Of a stretch of DNA of 42,210 bases, positions 27,418 to 38,203 are shown piece after piece. Position numbers and translations under genes: made by a program. Location of the stretch: positions 1 through 42,210 of the forward strand of contig MKUV01000008.1 of NCBI GenBank assembly GCA_001898725.1, in the 5' to 3' direction. The notes below the pieces were generated by a model, which saw only the letters and a program-made list of their open reading frames with translations, ran no database searches and had not been told where the DNA came from. Source of the DNA: Caedibacter sp. 37-49. Lineage in GTDB: Bacteria; Pseudomonadota; Alphaproteobacteria; Caedimonadales; Caedimonadaceae. Within the stretch, counting starts at the first letter, position 1; each line of letters opens with the position of its first letter.

Positions 27418-28295
27418 CAGGTGCCTTTACCATTATGTAATGGCCTTATATTTTCCATAGGGAGTTCTGTCCCAACAAAAACATGAACATATTCTAGGTC
27501 ATTTAGTTGAACAAGACTTTTAATTCCAACAATTTCACCTTTTTGATAAGTAACTTGTCCTATAAGATAACCTTTAGGATAAATGCCTCCTATTCCTGAT
27601 GTGAAAACAAGCTCACCCACCTCTGCTTTGGCTTCCATTTCAAAAAATCGGATAATTAAGTAAGAATCACTATCGCCTGAAGCAATTCCATGTATCTTTG
27701 ATCTTTCTAAAATAACAGGTACATGGGAATTTACATCTTGAATTAATAAAACACGTGCAGTTTGTTCAGAAACTTCCACAATGCGGCCTACAATGTGCTG
27801 ACCTATTACAACAGGCTGACGTAATTTAATACCCTTATTAAAACCAGCTCCGAGCACGATAGTTTTGGTATAAGGAGCTTCTACAATACCTAGTACCGGA
27901 ACTGTAATATAATTGAGTTTTGGATCAGGAGCTATTTTTAATAATTGACGAAGTTGTTGATTTTCTAAATCTAAAGCATGAGCTTTCAAGGCCCATCCTT
28001 CCATTTGTTTGAGCTTTGTTTCTAGTTTTACATTTTTATGACGTACTCTTAAATAAGAATTAGCCCAGTTTTTTACGCCAACAATCATCCTTACAGGAGA
28101 TGTAATAATATAGGTAACAAAACGTGTATGATCTAAAATAGCTGCCTGAATGTTAGAAAAGCGCTCATTATATTTAACGCTAAGGGAAAATATAATAATA
28201 GCTACGAGCAAAAATAAAACTGATCTGACTTTACTAAAAAAGAGTTTTACTTTTGCTTGAGATCGACGTGATACACTAGAAAATGTCGAAAGCAA
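27417..28295 (-). CDS. mreC: Rod shape-determining protein MreC
   Basis: 292 aa, one N-terminal membrane helix (VRSVLFLLVAIIIFSLSVKY), a coiled coil (KLETKLKQMEGWALKAHALDLENQQLRQLL) and the periplasmic beta-rich domain (VPVLGIVEAPYTKTIVLGAG, GIKLRQPVVIGQHIVGRIVEV, VLLIQDVNSHVPV, LVFTSGIGGIYPKG). A scaffold that activates PBP2. Lies about 20 bases after the mreB stop. Confidence 0.95.
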   Translation of the reverse strand: MLSTFSSVSRRSQAKVKLFFSKVRSVLFLLVAIIIFSLSVKYNERFSNIQAAILDHTRFVTYIITSPVRMIVGVKNWANSYLRVRHKNVKLETKLKQMEGWALKAHALDLENQQLRQLLKIAPDPKLNYITVPVLGIVEAPYTKTIVLGAGFNKGIKLRQPVVIGQHIVGRIVEVSEQTARVLLIQDVNSHVPVILERSKIHGIASGDSDSYLIIRFFEMEAKAEVGELVFTSGIGGIYPKGYLIGQVTYQKGEIVGIKSLVQLNDLEYVHVFVGTELPMENIRPLHNGKGT

Positions 28296-28314
28296 GGAAA
28301 ATTTCCCTATTTAG

Positions 28315-29358
<1,044 letters not shown>

Positions 29359-29625
29359 TCAATCCCTCTCTTTAGTTGGGTAAGATTAAAGAAATTAACT
29401 TCGGAGGTTCTCAATAATACTTAACAGCATAGTGAGAACATTTTCATAAAATACTTGGCTCTTTTAGCATTATTTCCAAGTCTAGAAAAGAAAATTGTAG
29501 ACCTTTGAACACAGTCATAGACTTTTCTAAAGAAAGAAAATTTTTTCTATATAAAAAAAGCCATTTTATTTAAAAAATGGCTTTTATGATCAGACTATAC
29601 AACACTTCGGTTGGCGTAAAAAATA
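29359..29625. other. Intergenic region between mreB and the F-box gene
   Basis: No coding frame seen. It holds the terminator of the F-box gene (29553-29587) and, closer to mreB, an inverted repeat with 7-base arms GTTCTCA (29407-29413) and TGAGAAC (29433-29439) in the mreB leader. No convincing promoter was found for mreB. Confidence 0.5.
29553..29587 (-). terminator. Rho-independent terminator of the F-box gene
   Basis: On the minus strand a hairpin AAAAGCCATTTT/AAAATGGCTTTT with a short loop, ending in a T-run, about 40 bases after the F-box gene stop. It separates that gene from mreB. Confidence 0.8.
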
Positions 29626-29991
29626 CTATCTTCCACCAGTGCTTGTTAAAAATTTAGCATTTTCTTGCGCCTTTTTAAAGGTAGCTTCGTCAATAAAGTC
29701 TGGGTGTGGATTAGATTTTAATTTAACTATTTGCATTGCATATATATTTACATCCTCAGGTGTAAAGTAATGACAAAACCGTACTATACTTTTATATAAT
29801 GGAAGTCCACAAATAATACTGTTAAATCGCTTAGAAACCGAAGACTTTTTAATTACCTCTTTTGGATTTTCAAGTTTACTAAAAGTGAGTAATAATACAT
29901 CATCAGGAAGATTGGTTGCATGACATGTGGCAACAAATTGTGTAAGCATTATAAAAGCGCCTAGAAAAAAAGACGTTGTTTTAATGTTCAT
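29626..29991 (-). CDS. Secreted F-box-like protein, putative host-directed effector
   Basis: 121 aa from the ATG at 29991, preceded by AGGAGA (the frame is open to 30030). A Sec-type signal peptide spans residues 1-25 (Lys4, a hydrophobic core, cut after CHA). Directly after it, residues 28-69 read like an F-box: LPDDVLLLTFSKLENPKEV, then SSVSKRFNSII and LPLYKSI, matching the LPxEll..IfsyL, ..VckrFn and lw..l positions of eukaryotic F-boxes. F-boxes bind Skp1 in SCF ubiquitin ligases. Bacteria have no such system, and known bacterial F-box proteins are effectors of intracellular species (for example in Legionella). The last 50 residues match nothing I know. It has its own terminator. Confidence 0.75.
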   Translation of the reverse strand: MNIKTTSFFLGAFIMLTQFVATCHATNLPDDVLLLTFSKLENPKEVIKKSSVSKRFNSIICGLPLYKSIVRFCHYFTPEDVNIYAMQIVKLKSNPHPDFIDEATFKKAQENAKFLTSTGGR

Positions 29992-30104
29992 TTTGTTTGT
30001 CTCCTGTTTATTTATGTTTGAGGATAACAAAGGAACATTAAAAATTAATTAATACTTGCGTCGGAAGATATATTCGGTAATTTTCTTTTTTGCTTTTCTT
30101 GTTT

Positions 30105-30971
30105 TTATCCTAAGATAATATCAGCCTGAAACTGATTTTTAAACCATGTATATTGTTTTTTAATATATTGATGTGTAGAAATTTTTGCTTTAGCAACTGC
30201 CTCATCTAAACTGATTTCACCTTTCAGATAAGCCGCGAACTCCCTCAAACCAATTGCTTTATAAATTGTTGCATTCTTTTCAATATTCTTTTCTAGTAGA
30301 GTCGCTACCTCTTTTAAAACACCATTCTTAAGCATGTTTTCTAAGCGTTTATCGGCCCGTAAAAGTAATTCTTCGCGTTGTGGTAAAAGCAAAATATTGG
30401 TAAAAACTTTTTCACGCTCAGCAAGTGAAATTGATGATTTTCTTTGCCATTCAGAAAGAGGGATTCCTGTTGATTTTACAACTTCCCAAGCTCGGACAAT
30501 ACGCTGGCAATCTCCAGGTTTTAAACGCATCGCAATAATCGGATCAAGTTCACTTAATTCATTATAAAGGATTTCTGAACCCTCATTTTGTGCTCTTGCT
30601 CGAGCTAATTTTCTAATATTCTCATCTACTGAAGGAATTGGAGAAAGCCCCTCAATTAAAATTTTTAGATATAAACCTGTACCGCCAACGATAACAGGAA
30701 GTTTTTTTTGATGGTAACACTCTTGAATTTCTTTAAGCACGCGAGAACGCCATAAGCCTGCCGAGCATGTGTCGTGGGCTTCTAAAAAGCCATAAAGTTT
30801 ATGAGGTACTTTTTTAAGTGCTTCTTCAGGGGGGCGTGAACTTAAAATTTCAAGATCTTTATAGACTTGGACACTATCTGCATTAATGATAATACCGTTA
30901 TGTTTTTCAGCAAATTCACAAGCAAAAAATGATTTTCCAGAAGCTGTGGGACCAGCAATCACAACAATCAT
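30105..30971 (-). CDS. miaA: tRNA dimethylallyltransferase
   Basis: About 288 aa from the ATG at 30971; a GTG at 31004, four bases from the pdhC stop, would add 11 residues, and neither has a clear Shine-Dalgarno. Transfers the dimethylallyl group to A37 of tRNAs reading UNN codons. P-loop GPTASGKSFF, INADSVQVYKDLEILSSRP, GGTGLYLKILIEG, GDCQRIVRAWEV and KAIGLREFAAYL are all present, with the C-terminal QYIKKQYTWFKNQF. It follows pdhC, probably in the same transcript. Confidence 0.95.
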   Translation of the reverse strand: MIVVIAGPTASGKSFFACEFAEKHNGIIINADSVQVYKDLEILSSRPPEEALKKVPHKLYGFLEAHDTCSAGLWRSRVLKEIQECYHQKKLPVIVGGTGLYLKILIEGLSPIPSVDENIRKLARARAQNEGSEILYNELSELDPIIAMRLKPGDCQRIVRAWEVVKSTGIPLSEWQRKSSISLAEREKVFTNILLLPQREELLLRADKRLENMLKNGVLKEVATLLEKNIEKNATIYKAIGLREFAAYLKGEISLDEAVAKAKISTHQYIKKQYTWFKNQFQADIILG

Positions 30972-31007
30972 TTTAGAAGATTGATTTATATTTTGTAATA
31001 TCACTTT

Positions 31008-32264
31008 TTAAATAAACATTAAAACTGGAGTTTGTATTAAATGTTTTAACTCTTTTAAAAACTTCGCTCCAACAGCACCATCGACAACCCGATGGTCAAC
31101 TGACAGAGTACAATTCATAAGAGTTGCAATTTCAACTTTTCCTTCACGAACTATCGGTCGTTCTTCTCCTGTTCCAACAGCTAAAATGCATCCTTGCGGC
31201 GGATTTATAACAGCAGAAAAATCTTTAATACCATACATTCCCAAATTTGAGAGACTGAATGTTCCACCTTGAAATTCTTGGGGCTTTAGCTTACCAGCTT
31301 TTGCTTTATTAATTAATTCTTTCATTTCTTTAGAAATTTCGAGAATTGATTTTAATTCAGCACCACGAATAATGGGCGTTACTAAGCCACCTTCAACAGC
31401 AACTGCAACTGAAATATCAGCATGTTTATAGCTGCGCACATAGCCTCCCTCAACCCAAGAGGCATTTGCATCTGGAACTTTTTTCAAAGTAACACTAATA
31501 GCTTTGATGATAAGATCGTTTACTGAGATTCTGTCTGATTCAGGAAGTGACTTATTTATTTTCTGACGAAGATGTAATAATTCATCAATTTCACACTCCA
31601 CGTTTAAATAGAAATGTGGAACACTCTGCTTAGATTCTGTTAATCTTTGAGCAATTACCTTACGCATATTCGAAACTTTTATTTCTTCATAAGCAGGATA
31701 AAGCTCATTTGCAGCTTTATAAGAAGTTGATGGTGTTTCGTTTGCTTGTGTGTTTTGCCCTATAGCCGCTTCGACATCTGATTTTATAATTCTTCCATGA
31801 GGTCCTGAACCTTTTAAACGACCTAAATCAACTTGATTATCAATCGCAATACGACGCGCTAAAGGAGATACAAAAAGACGCTCTTGCGTCTGCTTATCTG
31901 TTACAGGAGATTGTACTGGAATATTGGTGTGTTTATTTTCTTCTATTTTCTTTTCAGCCACAATTTCATTTTTAGCAGGAGAATCTACTGGCTTGACTAG
32001 TTCAAGCGTTGCGCTATCTTCTCCTTCTTCTAATAAAAGAGCAATAATTTCATTTACTTTTACATTTTCAGTTCCTGCAGGAATAAGAATTTTCGCCAAT
32101 ATTCCTTCATCGACAGCTTCAACTTCCATTGTAGCTTTATCAGTTTCAATTTCAGCGAGGAGATCGCCTGATTTTACTTTATCCCCTTCTGATTTAAGCC
32201 AACGCACTAAGTTACCTTCTGCCATTGTTGGTGAGAGTGCTGGCATTAAAATTTTAATTGGCAT
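31008..32264 (-). CDS. pdhC: Pyruvate dehydrogenase E2, dihydrolipoamide acetyltransferase
   Basis: 418 aa. One lipoyl domain (residues 1-77) with the lipoylated Lys43 in [10 protein letters not shown], a linker, the E1/E3-binding domain ([20 protein letters not shown], about 132-170), and the catalytic domain ending with DHRVVDG (His391). Transfers acetyl groups to CoA. A single lipoyl domain is the alphaproteobacterial form. SD AAGGGG. The E3 gene (lpd) is not in the window. Confidence 0.96.
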   Translation of the reverse strand: MPIKILMPALSPTMAEGNLVRWLKSEGDKVKSGDLLAEIETDKATMEVEAVDEGILAKILIPAGTENVKVNEIIALLLEEGEDSATLELVKPVDSPAKNEIVAEKKIEENKHTNIPVQSPVTDKQTQERLFVSPLARRIAIDNQVDLGRLKGSGPHGRIIKSDVEAAIGQNTQANETPSTSYKAANELYPAYEEIKVSNMRKVIAQRLTESKQSVPHFYLNVECEIDELLHLRQKINKSLPESDRISVNDLIIKAISVTLKKVPDANASWVEGGYVRSYKHADISVAVAVEGGLVTPIIRGAELKSILEISKEMKELINKAKAGKLKPQEFQGGTFSLSNLGMYGIKDFSAVINPPQGCILAVGTGEERPIVREGKVEIATLMNCTLSVDHRVVDGAVGAKFLKELKHLIQTPVLMFI

Positions 32265-32308
32265 AAAAGTGAAGCCCCTTTACTTACGACTTTTCAATAA
32301 TGTTCTTT

Positions 32309-33304
32309 TTAACTTCGATAACATACTTGCTTAATAGCATCAACCACCCAGTCAACTTGTGGAATAGTTAACTTAACCAAGCTTTCAGCATAAGGCATTG
32401 GAACATCCACTCCTACTATTCTTTTTACTGGTGCGTCCAAATAATCAAAAGCTTCTTCCATAACCAATGCTGAAATTTCAGCACCAATACCAGCAAATCC
32501 CCACCCCTCTTCCAACGTTGCTAAGCGATTTGTTTTCTTGACAGAATCTAATATTGTTTGTTCATCTAACGGACGAATTGTACGCAAGTCAATCACTTCA
32601 ACGTCAATCCCTTCACTTGCAAGTTGCTCAGCTGCCTTAAGCGCTACCCCAACCATGAAAGAAAATGTTGTAATGGTCACATCTTTACCAGAACGCACAA
32701 TACGTGCTTTTCCAATAGGAATGACTTCGTCTTCCCCAACAGGCGCACGGAAAGATTCACCGTATAACATCTCATTTTCAAGAAAAATAATAGGATTAGG
32801 ATCGCGGATAGCTGCTTTAAGAAGACCCTTTGCATCAATTGCATCATAGGGAGCAATAACTTTTAAGCCTGGACAATGAGCATACCAACTAGCAAAACAC
32901 TGAGAATGCTGAGCACCTACTCTTTTAGCAGCCCCATTCGGACCACGGAAGACAATAGGACATCCCATCTGACCACCTGACATATAAAGTGTTTTTGCTG
33001 CACTGTTTATAATTTGATCAATCGCTTGCATTCCGAAATTGAAAGTCATGAACTCAACTATTGGCTTAAGGCCTGCAAAAGCTGCCCCTACCCCTAAGCC
33101 TGCAAAACCATGTTCTGTAATTGGTGTATCAATAACACGCTTAGAGCCAAATTCCTCAAGCAACCCTTGACTTACCTTATAGGCGCCTTGATATTCAGCA
33201 ACTTCTTCCCCCATCAAAAAGACAAGTGGATCTTTTCTCATCTCTTCTGCCATTGCATCTCGAAGAGCTTCGCGTACTGTAATTGTTGAAGTCTCTAAGG
33301 TCAT
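32309..33304 (-). CDS. pdhB: Pyruvate dehydrogenase E1 beta subunit
   Basis: 331 aa. Transketolase-like domain with [57 protein letters not shown], and the C-terminal domain [13 protein letters not shown]. Pairs with E1 alpha to bind thiamine diphosphate and decarboxylate pyruvate. It lacks the N-terminal lipoyl domain that some alphaproteobacterial PdhB proteins carry. Eleven bases after pdhA. Confidence 0.96.
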   Translation of the reverse strand: MTLETSTITVREALRDAMAEEMRKDPLVFLMGEEVAEYQGAYKVSQGLLEEFGSKRVIDTPITEHGFAGLGVGAAFAGLKPIVEFMTFNFGMQAIDQIINSAAKTLYMSGGQMGCPIVFRGPNGAAKRVGAQHSQCFASWYAHCPGLKVIAPYDAIDAKGLLKAAIRDPNPIIFLENEMLYGESFRAPVGEDEVIPIGKARIVRSGKDVTITTFSFMVGVALKAAEQLASEGIDVEVIDLRTIRPLDEQTILDSVKKTNRLATLEEGWGFAGIGAEISALVMEEAFDYLDAPVKRIVGVDVPMPYAESLVKLTIPQVDWVVDAIKQVCYRS

Positions 33305-33315
33305 TTTTTTCTCTC

Positions 33316-34332
33316 TTAAGAATTAATCAGGATATCTGTCATAAGTTCTGATGCTTCAGGCTCAGGACTTTTTTGAGCAAAGTCAACAGCCTCAAGAACA
33401 ATTTCTTTAATTTCTTTTTCAAGACTAGATAATATTTCTTCTGACACACTAAACTCAGAAATTAAAAGAACTTTTGCACGCTCAATAGGATCAAAATTCT
33501 GTCGCATATTATCAACTTCTTCTTTTGTCCTGTATTTTGCAGGATCTGACATAGAATGACCACGATAACGATATGTCTTAACTTCAAGAATCATTGGACT
33601 ACTTGTCTCACGTACGTATTTTACAGCTTTTTCAGCGGCAGCTTTTACTGCAAGTACATCCATTCCATCAACTTCTTCTCCAGGAATTCCATACGCTGTA
33701 CCACGCTCATAAAGATGCTTTCCTGCAGCATGGCGTGCTATAGACGTTCCCATACTATACCCATTATTTTCAATGATATAAAGTACCGGCAGCTTCCATA
33801 ATGCTGCTATGTTAAAAACCTCATAAACCTGCCCTTGGTTAACGGCTCCATCTCCCATATATGTTGTACAGATTCCACCATCACCCCGGTATTTATGAGC
33901 AAATGCAAGACCAGTCCCTAAAGGAACTTGAGCCCCAACAATTCCATGTCCTCCAAAAAAGTTTTTCTCTCTTGAGAACATATGCATTGACCCACCTTTA
34001 CCTTTAGAGTAACCTCCGATACGACCTGTTAATTCAGCCATAACCCCTTTTGGATCCATATTACAGGCCAGCATATGCCCATGGTCTCTATAAGCAGTAA
34101 TAACTGTATCTTGAGGTTGAAGAGCAGCTTGAATTCCTACCACGACAGCTTCTTGTCCAATATATAAATGGCAGAATCCAGCAATTAACCCCATACCGTA
34201 CAATTGACCAGAACGTTCCTCAAAACGTCTAATCAAAAGCATATCTCTGTAATATTTTAGGAGTTCCTCTTGCGTAATAGGAACTTTTTTAGACATCATT
34301 GAGGCACTTCTCTGTGAAACTGTTGTTTCCAA
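33316..34332 (-). CDS. pdhA: Pyruvate dehydrogenase E1 alpha subunit
   Basis: 338 aa. Thiamine-diphosphate motif [20 protein letters not shown] through [11 protein letters not shown]; also [25 protein letters not shown] and the phosphorylation-loop-like [14 protein letters not shown]. The start codon is TTG at 34332 with AGGGAG six bases upstream; ATGs 11-12 codons later are possible. First gene of pdhABC; miaA follows pdhC. Confidence 0.95.
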   Translation of the reverse strand: METTVSQRSASMMSKKVPITQEELLKYYRDMLLIRRFEERSGQLYGMGLIAGFCHLYIGQEAVVVGIQAALQPQDTVITAYRDHGHMLACNMDPKGVMAELTGRIGGYSKGKGGSMHMFSREKNFFGGHGIVGAQVPLGTGLAFAHKYRGDGGICTTYMGDGAVNQGQVYEVFNIAALWKLPVLYIIENNGYSMGTSIARHAAGKHLYERGTAYGIPGEEVDGMDVLAVKAAAEKAVKYVRETSSPMILEVKTYRYRGHSMSDPAKYRTKEEVDNMRQNFDPIERAKVLLISEFSVSEEILSSLEKEIKEIVLEAVDFAQKSPEPEASELMTDILINS

Positions 34333-34415
34333 GTTTGACTCCCTATCTAAATTCTAATGATCTAACAAGGTTCAAGCATTAAGATTAACCCTTAAGCTTC
34401 CAGTTTGTCTGGTGA

Positions 34416-34832
34416 TTAGACAGCTTCAGTCGGTGAATCAACTTTATTTTTTGACTTTCCCTTCTGAGCATCACTAAAGTAGCTCTTCTCAGCAATACGA
34501 GCACTCTTACCAGTACGACCACGAAGATAATAAAGCTTCGCACGACGAACTTGACCACGACGTACAACTTCTATTTTAATATTCGGAGAATATAAAGGGA
34601 AAACGCGCTCAACACCTTCTCCAAAGGATAATTTACGTACTGTAAAGGATGAATTAATACCTGCATTTTTACGGGCAATACAGACACCTTCATAAGCCTG
34701 TGTACGCTCACGTTCACCTTCAACTACTTTTACAAGAACTTTTAAAGTATCCCCTGAAGAGAACTCAGGAATAGGATTACTTGCTGTTAATAAATTGACT
34801 TGTTCCTGCTCAAATTTTTGTAAAGTGTTCAT
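34416..34832 (-). CDS. rplS: 50S ribosomal protein L19
   Basis: 138 aa from the ATG at 34832, which has AAAGGATT upstream; the frame runs further but into trmD. Contains [71 protein letters not shown], all typical. The C-terminal tail ([15 protein letters not shown]) is a bit longer than in E. coli. Last of the ffh-rpsP-rimM-trmD-rplS group. Confidence 0.96.
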   Translation of the reverse strand: MNTLQKFEQEQVNLLTASNPIPEFSSGDTLKVLVKVVEGERERTQAYEGVCIARKNAGINSSFTVRKLSFGEGVERVFPLYSPNIKIEVVRRGQVRRAKLYYLRGRTGKSARIAEKSYFSDAQKGKSKNKVDSPTEAV

Positions 34833-34836
34833 CTTC

Positions 34837-35553
34837 TTAATCCTTTCTCTCTTGCTGAGCCGCTTTATAGCGCTGCCATAAATCAGCCCGTCGCTCACGG
34901 GTTAACTTTTCTGACTCAGCCTTTCGCCAAGCTTTAATTTTTTCATGATGCCCACTTAATAGTACTTCTGGCACCGCATAATTTTTCCAATTTTGAGGTC
35001 TTGTATATTGTGGGTACTCTAACAAATTCTCATTAAAACTTTCTTCATTAAGAGATTCTTGCTCACCAAGTACACCCGGTAATAACCTTACAACAGCATC
35101 TAAAATTGCCATTGCTGCAATTTCACCTCCTGAGAGAATAAAATCGCCTAAACTTACCTCTTCAATATGCCACGCATCTAAAACGCGCTGATCAACACCT
35201 TCAAAGCGTCCACACAATAATCCTAAGTGAGATTGCTTGGCAAGCTTTTTTACATACTCTTGTGTCAATGGTATGCCACGTGGTGAAAGATAAATCAAGG
35301 TATTTGGTCGAACATTATAATGATCTTGTAAAGCTGCATCTATAATATCAGGGCGCAAGACCATTCCTGGCCCGCCGCCAAAAGATGTATCATCAACAGA
35401 ACGATGTTTATCAGTCGCATAATCTCTAAGATTGATAGCTTCTAAATTCCACGTTCCTTTGTTTAATGCTCTCCCAACAAGAGATGTTTCGAGGGGTCCT
35501 GGAAACATTTCAGGAAAAATTGTGAAAACCTTGGCTGATAGTAAACAGTTCAT
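34837..35553 (-). CDS. trmD: tRNA (guanine-N1)-methyltransferase
   Basis: 238 aa SPOUT-family enzyme making m1G37 in tRNAs, which prevents frameshifts. Marks: [68 protein letters not shown] and the trefoil-knot stretch [16 protein letters not shown]. The start overlaps the rimM stop by one base, so translation is coupled. Confidence 0.96.
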   Translation of the reverse strand: MNCLLSAKVFTIFPEMFPGPLETSLVGRALNKGTWNLEAINLRDYATDKHRSVDDTSFGGGPGMVLRPDIIDAALQDHYNVRPNTLIYLSPRGIPLTQEYVKKLAKQSHLGLLCGRFEGVDQRVLDAWHIEEVSLGDFILSGGEIAAMAILDAVVRLLPGVLGEQESLNEESFNENLLEYPQYTRPQNWKNYAVPEVLLSGHHEKIKAWRKAESEKLTRERRADLWQRYKAAQQERKD

Positions 35554-36107
35554 TATAAAGATTTCTCATCTCTTTTAGTCGTCCTAAACTGGTTCAGAAC
35601 AATCTGATTTATAATGAGATACCCATCTGAAATCGAAACTGTTGGGATAGCCTCTCGCGTAAAAGGAAGAACAACAGTTTCACGAGAATCAGAAAGCTTA
35701 ATTTCTATGAGATCTCCACTGCCAAAGTTATAAACTGCCTTCACAACGCCAATCTGTTCACCACTATTATCTCGCACTTCTAAACCAATAAGATCTTCAT
35801 AATAATATTCTTCATCCTTAATTGAGGGAAGTTGGTCTCTTGAGATGTAGAGTTCAGTTCCTTTCAAATTTTCAGCCTGATTACGCGTAGTAACCTCTTC
35901 TAAAGTTCCAATAATAATATTTTCTTTAAAAACAGAAAAATTTTTAAATAAAAAAAGTTGTTTCCCAGATTTATCTGAAAATTTTTTATGCGTCATAAAA
36001 GACGTAGGCGAGGTCGCAAAAATTTTTATTTTCACTTGACCTTGAACCCCGTGCGCAGAAGCAACGACGCCCATCAAAATGTGCGGAGAAGTGATAGAGT
36101 GACTCAC
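35553..36107 (-). CDS. rimM: Ribosome maturation factor RimM
   Basis: 184 aa. N-terminal RimM domain ([17 protein letters not shown]) and C-terminal PRC barrel ([35 protein letters not shown], then [14 protein letters not shown]). Helps assemble the 30S head around S19. Lies between rpsP and trmD as in most bacteria. A GC-rich hairpin precedes it. Confidence 0.94.
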   Translation of the reverse strand: MSHSITSPHILMGVVASAHGVQGQVKIKIFATSPTSFMTHKKFSDKSGKQLFLFKNFSVFKENIIIGTLEEVTTRNQAENLKGTELYISRDQLPSIKDEEYYYEDLIGLEVRDNSGEQIGVVKAVYNFGSGDLIEIKLSDSRETVVLPFTREAIPTVSISDGYLIINQIVLNQFRTTKRDEKSL

Positions 36108-36121
36108 AATTCAAATCCTAG

Positions 36122-36144
36122 AGGCCCCTCTCCAAAAGGGGCCT
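36122..36144 (-). other. GC-rich hairpin between rpsP and rimM
   Basis: Arms AGGCCCC and GGGGCCT (7 bp) with a 9-base loop, in the 60-base gap. There is no T-run after it on the minus strand, so a full terminator is unlikely. It could cap the rpsP mRNA 3' end after processing or lower rimM-trmD expression relative to rpsP. Confidence 0.55.
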
Positions 36145-36167
36145 ACTAAAAAATAAGCTTCGCTAGA

Positions 36168-36650
36168 TTATTCTGCAGGTGCTTCTGCAACAACTTCTGG
36201 AACCACTGCGTCAGCAGCTTCTACAACAGCTTCTTCCGGCACTGCTACTTCAGCAGTTTCCACTGCTGCTGCTACAGGCTCTTCCTTAGGCACATTTTTA
36301 GCTTCTTCTGCTTTTCTTGCAGCTTCAGCAACTGCTGCCATACGTTCTTGAGCCTTTTTCTTTGGAGCTGCTTTTTGTGGATTATTAAATTTTGTTGCTT
36401 TCACGAGACCCATTTGACCAAAAAAGCGAACTAGACGATCTGTTGGCTCTGCACCTACCCCCAACCAATGCTTAACTCTATCTTGGTTAAGAACAAGACG
36501 TTGAGGGTGATCAGAACCCAGAATCGGATTATAAGTCCCTAACTTCTCAATAAAGCGGCCATCTCTCGGACTTCTTGAGTCGGCTACAACAACCCTATAA
36601 AAAGGACGCTTTTTTGAACCACCGCGTGCTAAACGTATTTTTAATGACAT
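36168..36650 (-). CDS. rpsP: 30S ribosomal protein S16 with long acidic C-terminal tail
   Basis: 160 aa; the S16 core (residues 1-85: [49 protein letters not shown]-like) is standard. About 70 further residues follow: a Lys/Ala-rich stretch ([19 protein letters not shown]) and then an Ala/Val/Glu-rich acidic tail ending VAEAPAE. Extended S16 proteins are known in alphaproteobacteria, and the tail is likely disordered. Good SD (AGGAGT). 35 bases after ffh. Confidence 0.96.
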   Translation of the reverse strand: MSLKIRLARGGSKKRPFYRVVVADSRSPRDGRFIEKLGTYNPILGSDHPQRLVLNQDRVKHWLGVGAEPTDRLVRFFGQMGLVKATKFNNPQKAAPKKKAQERMAAVAEAARKAEEAKNVPKEEPVAAAVETAEVAVPEEAVVEAADAVVPEVVAEAPAE

Positions 36651-36685
36651 TTTTACTCCTTAACTTTTATTGATGTTAACTTAAT

Positions 36686-38035
36686 TTATCTTCCCAAAAG
36701 TCCTCTCAGACCTTGTCTTTTAAATCCTTTTTCTCCCATTTTAGACATTCTTTTCATCATATCGCGCATATCTTGGAATTGTTTTAATAGTCGATTTACA
36801 TCAGCGACCGTTGTTCCTGAACCATCAGCGATGCGTCGTCGTCTAGAGCCATTTAAGAGCTTATAATTTTTACGCTCCTTCAGGGTCATAGAACTAATTA
36901 TTGCTAATTGTCTTTTAACAAGTTTATCGCTAATGCCGGCATCTTGGATTTGCTCTTTTATTTTTCCAACACCAGGCAACATTGACAGGAGGCCGCCCAT
37001 TCCTCCCATTTTTGATACTTGACGTAGTTGAGAAGCAAGATCATTTAAATCAAATTCACCTTTGCCGGCCTTTCGAGCCAGTTCTTCTGCTTCCTCACGA
37101 TCAATTGCTTCTACCGCCTTTTCAACAAGACCAACGACGTCTCCCATATCAAGAATACGCCCGGCAATCCGCTCAGGATGGAATTCTTCTATTTGATCAA
37201 GATGCTCACCGACACCTAATAACTTAATGGGACATCCTGTGATAGCCTTAATAGACAAGGCCGCGCCGCCACGTCCATCGCCATCCACGCGTGTAAGGAT
37301 AAGCCCACTTAATCCGACTTTTTCTTGAAAATTGCGCGCAATATTGACGGCATCTTGCCCTGTCATAGCATCTGCAACCAAAAGCGTTTCAATAGGATTG
37401 AGTGCTTTTTTTAAAGCCGTTAACTCTTCCATAAGATCTTCATCAATATGCAAGCGACCGGCCGTATCAAGCAAGAGAACATCATAACCTTCAATTTTTG
37501 CTTTATTGTAGGCTCTTTTAGCAGTCTCTAAAGGCTTTTCTGCCTCAATGATTTCTACCGTATCAACATCAACTTGACGCCCTAGGATTTCAAGCTGCTC
37601 ACGCGCTGCTGGACGATAAATATCAACAGAAGCCATCAATACTTTTTTATTCTTTTTGGCTTTCAAGAAACGAGCTATTTTTGCTGTTGAGGTTGTTTTA
37701 CCAGAACCTTGTAAACCAACGATCATCATCACAGCTGGCGGCGTTGTGACAAGATTAAGAGCAACGTTTTCGCTGCCCAGAACTTCAATTAATTGGTCGT
37801 GAACAATTTTCACAACCATTTGACCAGGGGTAATACTCTTAATAACTTCTTGACCAATGGCGCGTTCTTTAACTTGAGCAATAAAATCTTTAACCACCGG
37901 TAAAGCGACATCAGCTTCAAGCAGAGCAACACGAATCTCCCTTAAAGCAGCATCAACATCAGCCTCATTAAGAGCACCTCTCTTTTTTAATTTATCAAAG
38001 ATTTCGCCAAGTTTTTGACTTAAATTATTAAACAT
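36686..38035 (-). CDS. ffh: Signal recognition particle protein Ffh (SRP54)
   Basis: 449 aa GTPase that brings membrane and secreted proteins to the SecYEG/YidC machinery. NG domain: GLQGSGKTTSTAKIARFL (P-loop), DIYRPAAREQLEIL, LLDTAGRLHIDEDLM, TRVDGDGRGGAAL and LLGVGEHLDQIEEF. The C-terminal M domain has Met-rich helices and the SRP RNA-binding stretch KRQLAIISSMTLKERK, then GSRRRRIADGSGT. The 4.5S RNA gene was not found in the window. First of the ffh-to-rplS group. Confidence 0.97.
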   Translation of the reverse strand: MFNNLSQKLGEIFDKLKKRGALNEADVDAALREIRVALLEADVALPVVKDFIAQVKERAIGQEVIKSITPGQMVVKIVHDQLIEVLGSENVALNLVTTPPAVMMIVGLQGSGKTTSTAKIARFLKAKKNKKVLMASVDIYRPAAREQLEILGRQVDVDTVEIIEAEKPLETAKRAYNKAKIEGYDVLLLDTAGRLHIDEDLMEELTALKKALNPIETLLVADAMTGQDAVNIARNFQEKVGLSGLILTRVDGDGRGGAALSIKAITGCPIKLLGVGEHLDQIEEFHPERIAGRILDMGDVVGLVEKAVEAIDREEAEELARKAGKGEFDLNDLASQLRQVSKMGGMGGLLSMLPGVGKIKEQIQDAGISDKLVKRQLAIISSMTLKERKNYKLLNGSRRRRIADGSGTTVADVNRLLKQFQDMRDMMKRMSKMGEKGFKRQGLRGLLGR

Positions 38036-38054
38036 TTATTACCCAACAAAAAAT

Positions 38055-38085
38055 GCGTCAGTGGGCGAATATCGCTGACTGACGC
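38055..38085 (-). other. Stable hairpin in the ffh leader
   Basis: Outer arms GCGTCAGT (38055-38062) and ACTGACGC (38078-38085), inner arms GCGA and TCGC around an ATA loop. It lies 20 bases upstream of the ffh ATG and is not followed by a T-run on the minus strand, so it is a leader structure or protein site rather than a terminator. Confidence 0.5.
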
Positions 38086-38118
38086 TTACATCGTGACCTA
38101 CTTCTAAAGCTCACTTAT

Positions 38119-38158
38119 AAAAAAGTCAAGCATTCCTTACGAGAAAAATGCCTGACTT
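38119..38158 (-). terminator. Rho-independent terminator of the GNAT-fold protein gene
   Basis: On the minus strand AAGTCA-GGCATT pairs with AATGC-TTGACTT across a 12-base loop with one mismatch, followed by a run of six T. It lies about 45 bases after the stop of the gene at 38204-38872 and separates it from ffh. Confidence 0.8.
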
Positions 38159-38203
38159 ACTTTGCTCACCATCAATTTAAGAAGATAAAGAAATTTATCT
38201 TAA

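Noticed and set aside
29923-29991. Possible lipobox (VATC) in the F-box protein leader
   Set aside because: Thr just before the Cys is not an accepted lipobox residue, and a normal signal-peptidase I site (CHA) follows directly.
31924-32334. 136-residue plus-strand frame over pdhC
   Set aside because: Composition (Ser/Ile-rich, low complexity) and position show it to be the antisense shadow of the lipoyl-domain coding region.
36122-36144. Hairpin between rpsP and rimM as an intrinsic terminator
   Set aside because: No T-run follows on the transcribed strand, and rimM-trmD would lose their only visible source of transcription.
38055-38085. Hairpin upstream of ffh as the 4.5S SRP RNA
   Set aside because: Far too short, and it lacks the conserved GNAR tetraloop and internal loops of SRP RNA.
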